Positions 11,061 to 23,000 of a stretch of 64,000 bases of DNA are shown here, piece after piece. A program made the translations under genes and the position numbers. Under the pieces are notes generated by a model, which saw only the letters and a list, made by a program, of their open reading frames with translations, ran no database searches and was not told where the DNA came from. Every line of letters starts with the position of its first letter. Positions within the stretch are counted from its first letter, which is position 1. The stretch is from assembly GCA_021186555.1 (NCBI GenBank), contig JAJKFL010000427.1, forward strand, positions 18,810,505-18,874,504, written 5' to 3'. The stretch is from Reticulitermes speratus. Its lineage: Eukaryota; Arthropoda; Insecta; Blattodea; Rhinotermitidae.

Positions 11061-14000
11061 GTAAGTAAATTGATTTTGCTGATTTACATATTATGTGTTG
11101 TCCATATATCCTAGACCGACATACGAGGTCTGTCCAAAAAGTATCCGACCTTGGGCCGGGAAAAAAAAGGTCTGTATCTGGGTGGTTACAATACCTAATC
11201 CCTTTCAAAGTAGGCCCCTTGTGACTCCACACACTTAGCCCAGCGGTCCTTCCATTGCTGGAAGGCTTGTTTTGGAATGGTGTGCAGCTGCGCCGTCGCG
11301 TTCTGTATGATGTCCTCGCGGCTGTCAAAACGGGAGCCTTTTAGCGGTGTCTTCAATCTGGGGAACAGCCAGAAATCACAAGGAGCCATGTCAGGAGAGT
11401 AGGGAGCCTGGCGAACCTGCGGAATGCCGTGCTTAGCCAGGAAACCCTGGATCAGGTGTGATGAATGAGCTGGGGCATTGTCATGATGCAGCTGCCAGTT
11501 GCGTGCGTCCCACAGCTCCGGTCTCTTGCGCCGAACTGCATCACGAAGATGACGGAGGACTTCTTGGTAGTACTCCTTATTAACAGTTTGGCCTAGTGGT
11601 GCGTACTCATGATGCACAACACCCCGGTAATCGAAGAAAACAGTCAGTATCACCTTCACATTGCTCCGAACGTGTCGTGCTTTTTTGGGCCTCGGGGATG
11701 TTGGATGCTTCCATTGTGACGACTGGACCTTGGTTTCCGGGTCATATCCGTACACCCACGACTCGTCACCAGTGATCACAGTCTTCCGGAACTCAGAATC
11801 CCTGTTGGCGCACTCCAGCATGTCCTGCGCGACCTCAAGGCGGAGTTGTTGCTGCTCCGGCGAAAGCAGCTTGGGCACAAATTTTGCCGCCACTCTTCGC
11901 ATGCCCACATCCTCAGTTAAAATCGTGTTTGCGGAACCTCTGCTGATCCCAACCTCATCAGCAATTTCCCGGACGGTCAAACGACGGTCCTCCATGATCA
12001 ATGTCCGCACTTTGTCAATGACATCAGCATTTCGGCTCGTTGACGGTCTCCCGGAACGCTGGTCACTGTCCGCCGACATGCGGCCATCTTTAAAGCGGTT
12101 GAACCACTCTTTAATTTGAGTGACCCACATTGCATGATCACCGAAAGCCTGCTGAATTTTGCGGATTGTTTCCGCTTGGGTATCCCCAAGTTTCTGACAA
12201 AACTTGATGCAGTATCGCTGCTCTAAACATTCTGTCATCTTGAGCGAAACGAGAATGCGACGAACACGTGTTACACCACTTCGCTATCTGGCAGCGACAG
12301 ACGCAACCGGCGGTGTTGCGAGGCAGCAAAAAATCACGCATGCGCATGAAAGTCCCTTCTACCACTACGCTCAGTTTCCCCACCCTTTCGCCATTATTTA
12401 CCGCGGGAAAAAATATAGTCGGATACTTTTTGGACAGCCCTCGTACACTTAAAGGCTAAGTGAAACTACTTTTCTATCCAACGCTGCCTCAACTTCCTTA
12501 AGAGCACTGCTTTTTGGAACGTTCACAGGCGTTGCCCTTTTGTTCTTTTGGTAAGAGCAGCCGTAGATGAAGATGAGTATGGAAAACTGGTGGTATAATA
12601 CTGACAGGAGAAAACCGAAGTACTCGGAGAAACACCTGTCCTAGTGAGACTTTCAAAGTTTAAAATCAAAGTTATTTTCTATCCAATGCCCCCCAATTTC
12701 TGAAAAAAAAACGCTGCTTTTAGGCAGGTCCAGGGGCTTCACACGTTTGTCCTTATAGTAAGAAAAACGAGTAGAAAAAGATGGGTATGGAGCAACGGTG
12801 GTATAATACTGACAGGGGAAAATCGAAGCACTCGGAGAAAAACCTGTCCCAGTGCCACTGTCTCCACAACAAACTTCACATGGACTGATATGGATCGAAC
12901 CCGGGCCTCCGCGGTGAAAGGCCTGAGCCTTTAAAAACTAAGATAAACCAGCATTACACTTAAAGATTCAGTTCGTACCTAGCAGTAAACACACCCCTCC
13001 TGGGTATGAAAACCAATCAATCAATGTTGTGTAGGAAAATAACAGATGTTTGTTCAGAGATCAATACCGAACACATAAAAAGCCCTCTGTGGGCAAAATG
13101 TAGAATTTTTAGGCGCGTTCGCAGAATTGCGAAAAGCGACTACTAGCTTCGTCATGTCTGTCCGTCCGTCTGTCAGCATGGGATAAAACGCCTCCCACTG
13201 GAAGGATCTTCATGAAATTTTGTTTTTGATGGTTTTTGGAAATCTTTCGAGAAAACTCAAGTTTGATTAAAATCTGAGAAGAATAACAGGTACTTTACAT
13301 GAATAGCTATGTAATTTTATGATGATATCTCGCTGAATTCTTCTTCGAATAAAAAATGTTTCAGACAAAATTTGCAGAGGAAATCAAAACACACATTTTA
13401 TGATCAATAACTTTTTTTTCAGAAAATCGTGTAGTTTATGAGATAAAGTGGAAAAATGTGCTAGAGCCAGACAGGTCACAGGTGACAATATAATGCAGTG
13501 CAGAAAAGATGCGATTTGCATGCCGGATAACCAAGACAAGAATACAGACACACACTCATAATATTTAATACTTACTGCTTCATAACTGATTAATTCGTCT
13601 GATCTCCTAAAATGCTTTACGGCAACACTTACAAAAACCGAGAAACTGCGCAACGACTTAACTGTCATTACGATCTGTTTAGCCATATTTTACATCTAGA
13701 GAAGGCCATTGAGGAAACAAACACTCTTTTGTTTCAATGCAGCGTTTATGTGTAACGTGTGAAGAGTGCAAATAAAATGGAATATAATTTCTTACAAAAA
13801 CTGGTACGATTGGCATTGTTGCCGGCGACATAAATTTCATATAAAAGCACTGTCGTGCAACATTCAATATTTTTGTATAGTTGAAAGTGCCACGTAGCTC
13901 AACAACAGACACAGAATGCATTCTTGCATTTCCACTGCAAAATGGTTACGCGAACGAGCCATAATATTACTTTACATGCACATTGCCTATCTTGTTTAGT

Positions 14001-17000
14001 GCTAAACCTGGCGATATATAGAGGGTCACCATGTTACATGTGATCACACTGTCCTTGAACATCACAAGAAAGTCAATTGCCAAGTAGGCTATTTTCTTTC
14101 TCAGGCTATAGTGTTGTGCTTGTACTATGTACATTTTATCCATCACTGCAAACAAAATGTGCACACTGAAGTCGGTTACCCCATCCACTCTAATACACAG
14201 TGTGTCCACAAAGTCCCTTCGGGGTTTTGAAAAATTGTGGCGCTCAAACAAATTGAGCTAGCCACATGCGGTTTGCGGCAGATTACAGTGAAACTCTAGA
14301 AGTTTTTTACTGACCTCAGTAGACCTCGATGTGGGTTCCCTTGGTAGCACGGAGAACGTCCAGACGATATTCGAGCTCTTGCCATGTTCTGTGGAGCATG
14401 TCCGCTGGAATAGCCGAGATCGCATTCCTGATACGGGTCTTCAGGTCATCAAGTCCGTTAACTGGTGTTCGGAACACATTTCTCTTGACATAACCCCACA
14501 GGAAAGAATCCAGTGGTGTTATGTCTGGTGAACGTGGAGGCCAAGGCATTGGACCGCCTCTGCCATCCCACACAACGCGCGCGTTTCTGCACAGTCGCCA
14601 TTTCACAACTGACTGAGAAACGTAAAGATGGCCGTTTATGCCATCTGTTGACGGCAAAAAAAAAAAACTTCCAGAATTTCACTGTAATCTGCCGCAAACC
14701 GCATGTGGCTAGCTCAATTTGTTTGCGCGCCACAATTTTTCAAAACCCCGAAGGGACTTTGTGGACACACTGTATGTCTAACAAATGTCGGCCCAACTGG
14801 GTCATTTTACCAAGGAGTCCGTTACAAAATGGCAAGTGTAAGCACCAGCCGAGTACAAATAAAATAACGTAAAAATAATACACGCATTAATTTAAGACGA
14901 AATTATAAAATCCATAACTTTAAACAACCTGTGTTTTGTATGGGTGTGGAACTTGACCTCTCATATTGAGGGACGAGTATAGGCTAAGGGTATTTGAGAA
15001 TAAGGTACTGAGGAATATATCTGCGCGTAAGAGGGACGAGGTAACAGGGGAGTGGAGAAGACTACATAACGAGCAGCTTTATGATCTGTACTGCTCACCA
15101 AACATTATTCGAGTGATCAAATCAAGAAGAATGAGATGGGTGGGGTATGTGGCAAGTATGGGAGACAGGAGAGGTGCATACAGGGTTTTGGTGGGGGAGA
15201 CCTGAGGGAAAGAACCACTTGGAAGACCCAGGCGTAGATGGGAAAAAATGGATCTTCAAGAAGTATGATGGTGAGTCATGGACTGGATTGACGTGGTTCA
15301 GGATAGGGACAGGTGGCGAGCTCTTGTGAATGCGGTAATGAACCTTCGGGTTCCATAAAACGCGGGGGCTTTCGTGACTAGCTGGGGACCTGTTTGCTTC
15401 TCAGGAAGGACTGTGCTCCATGTACTTAGTTACTTAGTTAGTTATTTAGTCAGTCAGTCAGTTAGTTAGTTAGTTGTAATTAAAAACAATGTACACTATG
15501 TACTCATAATATGTTAGGATCTTATAAAGTGTTCTTACAAAATTGCTGCTTCTAAAGCAGATCGGGGGCATTGACTGTACGTCTTTGTCAAGTAATAACG
15601 AAACGTCAGTCCTGGACCAATTGCCTAGTCATATGTAACATGTCCTTACGATTACAGGGGATCCACGTAAATATTTATGGTTCAAGCACAAAATGCTGCA
15701 CTAGACGTTGACGACTTTCAGATCGCCGTTTTGATGAATTGTTTTGAATATAAGAAACAAAAAATTATGGAGTATCAACAGTAAAATGGCACTTAATATT
15801 CACCTTTTACTTCTTAAAAATTACATCTCCTAATTGGTCTCCCTGGCATGCAGTACATTCCTGTAATCGTGATCGCAAATTAACAACTGCTCAAAGGCAC
15901 ACAACTTGCCCCCCCCCCCCCCCCCGACGTTGCAGTACGTTAGTTACAGTTGAGTTCTGAATATCATCGCATTAACGGACGAAAGGGCACGTCTGGGTCG
16001 AGATTAGAGCAACTGATATACGTCTGCTGCGAAATTATGGTTAACTGCCGATCACAATTACAGATATGTACTGCATGCCAGGAAGCCCACATAAGAGACG
16101 TAGGCCTATTTTTTAAAAAGATATTAAATTATATTTTACTACTGATACTCCGTAATTTCTTTGTTCCCTACATTCAAACCGATTCATAAAAATCGTCACA
16201 TTCTATTGCTGCACCTGTATAATTCCAATCCAATTCAACCGAAGGCACGTGGAACATGCTGTATACTGTTACGTCATTCCTTTACTTACGGGACCTATGT
16301 CAGCGGTAAATGCCAGTAGTATTGAGGAAAAATAAACAAGTCTAGTTATCGTACCCGAGTGTAAAGAAATTTTCAATTAATAGATTTAATTAACTTAGAA
16401 ATGCAACAAATATAAAATGTATTGATTTCACATTTCGGAACGTTACAAATTCTTGAAAATTGCATTAAATTATGGAATCGACATAATTAACTCGTTTTTT
16501 TGGTTAAGATTCACTTTCATATGAATTCTAACTACTTATGCTGACATACCTGAATAGTTCGGTTGGCCGTAAGTAGACAGGATCGTATGTGGCTCTAGCA
16601 TTGCAATATTTGTAATGAGTGTACCGAGAGACATCGCCACTTAGGACAGCAACTTTCAACCTTTCCTGATTCACAGATCGGTCTAACAGTAAAGGCTTCA
16701 CCGAAAACCTGTACCTTATCAGGCACGACAAAGCACATAAATAGACCTAATTATTACTAGCACAGATATATGTACTTATTTGTTTTTTGTTTCCAATGGC
16801 GCAACAACCCCTAGTGGGTCAGGGCCTCCTCATTATCGAGGCTTCACGATCGCACTCAGACACACAACACTCGTAGGACTCCTCTGGACGAGTGATCAGC
16901 CCGACACACAGACCTCTACCTGACAACACACAACACTCACAAGAGACATGCATCCATGCGAACGGCCGCAGACCCACGCCTTAGACCACGCGGCCACTGG

Positions 17001-20000
17001 GATCGGCTTGTATTTATTTGTAAAATCAAAATTTAAGTTTATATATAGCGTTGAAATCAAACAAACGTCATAATCACCCACAGTACACATTACAGACGGA
17101 CGAATATAAAACAAATGTTTATAATTTCCTGTTTCCAGTGAAAGGTTATACAGACAGTCGTATTTTACGTATCAGATAATATAATAAAGAAATGTTAAGA
17201 CCTGAGTATGCATGGCGTGTGTCTGCTGGGTTGTGATGCAGTGCAGTCTTATTAGGAGCGTTCGCAACATTTCGAAAAGCAAACTGTTAGCTTCGCCATG
17301 TCTGTCTGTCCGTCCGCGTGAGACAAGTCGGCTCCCACTGGACGGATTTCCTTAAATTTGATAATTGAGTATTTTTGGAAAACTGTCGAGAAAATTCAAG
17401 TTTCATTAAAACTGACAAGAATAACGGGTACTTTACGTATACTCTAGTATCACGGTTTAAGGTACGTAGTGAAAATACCCTGCATAAAGTGATAACAAGT
17501 AATAATAATGACAATTATAATGAGTAATAATAATGAATTTACTTGTTATGATAAGTTATAAAAAGTCGTGCATTTGAACTCAGAACTTCGACATCTCCAT
17601 TTCTAGCCAACATTTCCGCAGATAGCCCTGACAGTGACATCATAGGCCTTCAGGGGCATTCTGAAATCACAGTTTCACTGGTTGAAAACTCTTTGAATGA
17701 CACCTTCATAGAACAAATGTTGAAGGTATCTAGAGGTGACATTCTGTCGGCAAAGGCTGAAACTGAAATACCGACTAAGGCTTAGGTAACTCTTACTGAA
17801 ATCTGTGTTTCTGCCCGTAACTACTACCAGTTATGACTGCTACATACCAAGAGAATAATTGGGTTATAATTTTATTCGTTTATGTGATGCATCTACACAC
17901 ACACACACACACAGACATGTCCGTTGGCCAAAAAGAAGAAAATGAAAGTGTGAGAATATGTGACAACATTAACCTGTTACACTTATTACGGCGTGTTAGT
18001 AGCTACATGCATCATTCTATTGCCAACCAAACAACGATGCACACAGATCGCCTTGGAAATGAAAGCTCAACGTAACGACACGAATTATGGTGCACTCGCT
18101 CTTTTACAAAGGCCAGCATTAGTTCACAGTTCCTATTATGCCCGATTGTAGCGCTTTTGTTAGGAAACGGAAAACACACAAACATTTCTGATAACAATAT
18201 TTCCATTTTTGGTACAGGACATTAAAATTATACAAAGTAAGATTTCACTGCCATACGGTAACTTACGTACGGACCCACAGCATGATAGGAAGAGCGCATG
18301 CACAGAGCAGGGATGCCAACACTCCGCGCACGCATAAAAGAGGAATGCCAACGATCTGAGCATGTACAGAACAGGAATGCGACTGCTGATGGGCACAGAT
18401 ATGCAGATATATCCTCGTGTAGAGTGGTCGCTAAAATCATCCGATGTGAACTAAAATTAAAATGTCTCGACAGTTTTTCGTTGAACTCCGTTCAGACGTC
18501 CTCGAATTGTTTCATCCGTCCGGACAGACGGACGCTGGTCTTAAAAGCCTCTCCATAGAGATGCGAAAGCTCCTGTGAATTAGTTATGGGCGCCTACCGA
18601 GACCGTTCCATGGTGCAGGCGGTTAGTCGCCGGCCTCTCACCGCGGAGGCCCGGGTTCGATCCCGGGTCAGTTTATGTGGGATTTGTGGTGGACAAAGTG
18701 GCACTGGGACAGGTTTTTCCCCGATACTTCGGTTTTCCCTTGTCAGTTTCATTCCACCGGTACTCCATTACACGAAAAAATCGAAAATAACTAATAATCT
18801 TCATCACAAGGGTTGCACAATAAGCCTTAAGGCTGCGGTGCGTCCGTAGCATCTGCTGCGGGGCCCTTCACCACCAAAATAAACGGGCGCCTATGAGCCA
18901 TATAAGAGATACAGGAACTAAATAAACCCGAGGGGAAAGGATTTTACACACAAAACGATAACGTAATTATTTCGCTACAAAACTTTACTGAATTGCTAAA
19001 GTTACTAGGCGGCCGGTATAGCTCAGTCGGTATAGCGACTCGCTACGGCTGGACGGTCCGAGGATTGAATCTCGGTGGGGGTGAATTTTCCGTGCCCGTC
19101 CAGACAGGCCCCCAGGCCACCCAGCCTCCTGTAAAATGGGTTCCGGGTCCTTCCTGGGGGTAAAGCGGCCGGGGTGAGGTGCAGATCACTCATCACTTCT
19201 AGCGCCGAGGTTGCGAATGGGTTGGGGCTATACCTCCGCCTCCCCTCTGTGCCAGCATAAGAAAGTCATGGGGTGATCTTTACCTTTACTAAAGTTACTA
19301 ACTTCAGTAATCACACCTATGCTGGGCAGTGTGGGCCTGCTAATAATGATATCGTTCTCTTTTCCAGATATGTCGACGACGTTGGTGGCTTGTTCAGCAA
19401 TCTGCTGTTCATATTCTTCTCTCTGAATGGAGCCCTGATGTGTATTACAGTGTTTCAGACAACAGTGGTAAGTACAATTTTAAACAAATATTCATACTTA
19501 ATACATTAACCAACTTATGCACTTGATAAATTACATTCAGAAGTATAAACTCCTATAAACTACATGTTTCGGCACCGAGGTGCCATCATCAGAGAGTTAT
19601 TCTGACAAAGGAGTACAAGGCCAGCACCTCGGTGCCGAAACATATAGAAGTTTATAGATGTTTATACTTCTGAATGTATTTTATCAACTGCATAAGTTGG
19701 TTAATGTATTAGTTACAATAATATGCACGGTATAAATAACGTAAAAAATATTCATACTGCCAGCGGAAACCATGAGACAGTTTGATTTAGTTTGCATAGT
19801 GATTACACTATGGGATGGACGACCGTATAATAGGGGTTCAATCTCCGGTAAAGGCGGGAACTTTTCACCACTGTCTCCAGACCTAATCTGAGGCTCACAT
19901 ACTCCTTTCCAATTGGTAGTCCTGTTTACTTTTTACGTAAAGAGTGAACATGCCGATACCACCAAAATGCTGAAAATACATTAGTCAATAACCCCGAATA

Positions 20001-23000
20001 TCAAGTAGAAACCACATAATAGTAAAAAAAGGGCAGATTGATGAATCTCGGATAAAGGATACGTGACAACAACCAAGGCACACTTCCGTGTCACTAACTC
20101 CCCTACACTCGGCTTGATAAGTACGAACCATCCGATGAACACAGAATACGTACCCGACACGCACGACTCTAATTTATTCACATAAACGATCAATAGAATA
20201 AAAAAAAACATTACCATCTAACAACTTTTATCCAGCAATTTTACGCATTGGTTTTAAGTAATTTAACATCAAAATATACATTTGGCCAAAAAACGCGAAA
20301 ATTCTACAGCTGTCAATAAGCTACTGATTGACAAATAAATTTTTACAATATTATCATTGTAATAATCGTGAACTTGTGGAATCCCGCACAGTAAAACCAG
20401 AATGCTCTTATATACATTACATTTTACGAATTTTATATTTTCCATACAGCGCATTATATTAATTCGATTTTTTATTATTACCATAAGATCTATATATGAA
20501 ACTGACAGTGTATTGTTATATAATTGTTTTGTGCAATACAGACAGATGCTCTCCTTGATGATGGGCCGATAGGACCCCAAACATGTAGGAGCAGAATGTT
20601 TTTAAATATATTACTATAAACCTGTGATATTAAGTGCACTTTTTGGATAATAAAAGAATAAAAATCAAAAAATTAAATTAAATTTTACCTTCTTTTAAAT
20701 GTTGTATGACAGCCCAATTGTAAAATGTATCTGCCCTTTTGAATAAACACAGTTGTGTTGAACGGACTGTCTAAATATTTGTTACTGAATGCTCCATAGA
20801 GCTACGGGATGAATTCCATCAAATTAAGAAGACCTAACCTGTACATCCCTTCACGCCAATCCTGGCGCAGTGCTTAATATAGTTCAGTGCATCCTTTACA
20901 GTGGACTGTACGATTTCAATAAAAGAAATATTTAAGCAGTAACGACGGATTAACCCTTCCATAACACTGGGGTTTAAATTCCACCTACTGCCCAGGACGG
21001 AGGAGATTTAAATTTAAATTACCCTAAAATGTGCTCACTCGACGCAGTGCAAAGAGGCTAGATGTTACAACATAATGATCACTATGCAAACGCTTAATCG
21101 AATATTATCGCCTTTGCAGGTTTCGGAGGTACGGGTTCTTTCAAATTCCTCGGCGCCATGATTACTGTCTGGGTTCCAATGTTTCTTATCTGCTGGTTCG
21201 GAGAGCTTCTTACAGAGCAGGTATTATTTGGAATATTTTGTGTCGCAGCATATTATTCACACAAGATTAAACGCACTACAAATAAACAAATTGACTATCA
21301 ATCCCAACAATATTTTCAGATATCTTCTATTGCTTAAAACTTGCTACATGTTTCGGCTTTTTTCATAAAGCTATCATAAGGCACAGGCATCAAAATATAT
21401 CTCGTAAGAGAAAACAAACGTGTTTTGTACAATGAAAGATATTGTCCGAAAATAGAGTTGTGATTCACCGTCTATTTGCGTATTTTGTCAATTCATGCAG
21501 CCCAACGGAACGTATCACCCTAAATTACTACAAAACATCTGTTTTTTTTTCGCAACAGAGCGAAGCCGTTGAACGAGCAATATATGGATGTAAATGGTTC
21601 AACGCTTCTGAGCGCTTCAAGAAATACGTACAGTTCATTATCATGCGGTCTCAGAAAGTTGTGCGGCTGACAGCAGGACATTTCTTTGCTGTATCTCTGG
21701 AAGGATTTGCTAATGTAATGTATTAACTTCAGATTTATACTCTTTCTCTAAACTTGATAAATATGTCAAGTTTCACTAATCCCTAACGCAGAGGTCCAAA
21801 CATTTTCCAAAAATCTAGGAGCCACTTGCAAATTATAGATGTCAGATGGCTAATACGAAGCAATTTCCATGCTGAGGACCCATAGTTCTGGAAAGACCTG
21901 TGACCTCACTGATGCATGTGGCCTGATACACACTTTAGTATGCAGGATGAAAAACCTGCATACTAAATGCTGCAAATATTAGGCGCCACTACACAAAATT
22001 TAGACGTCGGGTGACCAGGCGCCCGGGTTTTTTGCACATCTGCCCTAATGCACTATCAGTAAATTTACGGCACTCTTAGTGACCAGCTCTATTATAAATG
22101 GGGTGGGCCTATATTAATTTCACACACACACACACTTATATACAGGCTGAACGAAATATGCACGGCCAAACCTACATAAGTGAATCCACATCACAATACA
22201 AGAAAACATGCATTATATGAACATAGGCCTTCTGAAGCATGGTTTCCGAATTACGGCCTCCTGAGAATTAAAGAAAATTCTTAAAAGTGTCCACCTTGAG
22301 CTTCCATCGCGGGGCGTTGCATTCCGAACAGTGACTGCCTGACTCCCTGGAAATTCCAGGTATCGTACAAATCATCTCAAACCCATCCTGTATTCGTCAA
22401 TGCAAGATGTAGATCTGCAGACTAAGATTCATTTATGGTTCACGCATGATGGTGCTCCACCATATCTTCTCTTGCAGTTGGGGCATTCTTGAACAACATG
22501 TTTCCGGAACAATGGATAGGACGAGGTGGACCAACAGCATGGCCTGTTCGTTTTTCATTGAAATCACTGAGGTTTTTATCTCTGTGGATAACTGAAGTCC
22601 ACTGTTTGTGATAAAGAATTCAATGACGTCCAGGACTTGCAACAACTACTTCAGAACGGATTTGAGATGATTCGTACGACACCTGAAATTTTCCAGCGAG
22701 TCAGGCAATCACTGTTCAGACGTGTAACTTCTTGTGTTTAAGCTAAAGGTGGATATTTGAGCATTTTCTCTAATCTTCAGGTGGCCGTAACTCGGCAACC
22801 ATGCTTCAGAATCAAGGTGGACACTTTGATAAGGTTCATTAATCTTCAGGTGGCCGCAACTCGGCAACCATGCTTCAGACTCAAGGTGGACACTTTGATA
22901 AGGTTCATTAATCTTCAGGTGGCCTCAACTCGGCAACCATGCTTCAGACTCAAGCTGGACACTTTGATAAGGTTAATTAATCTTCAGGTGGCCGTAACTC

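Noticed and set aside
11661-12119. Long plus-strand frame across the mariner
   Set aside because: It is the antisense shadow of the transposase. The same shadow occurs at the sister copy (47528-47875).
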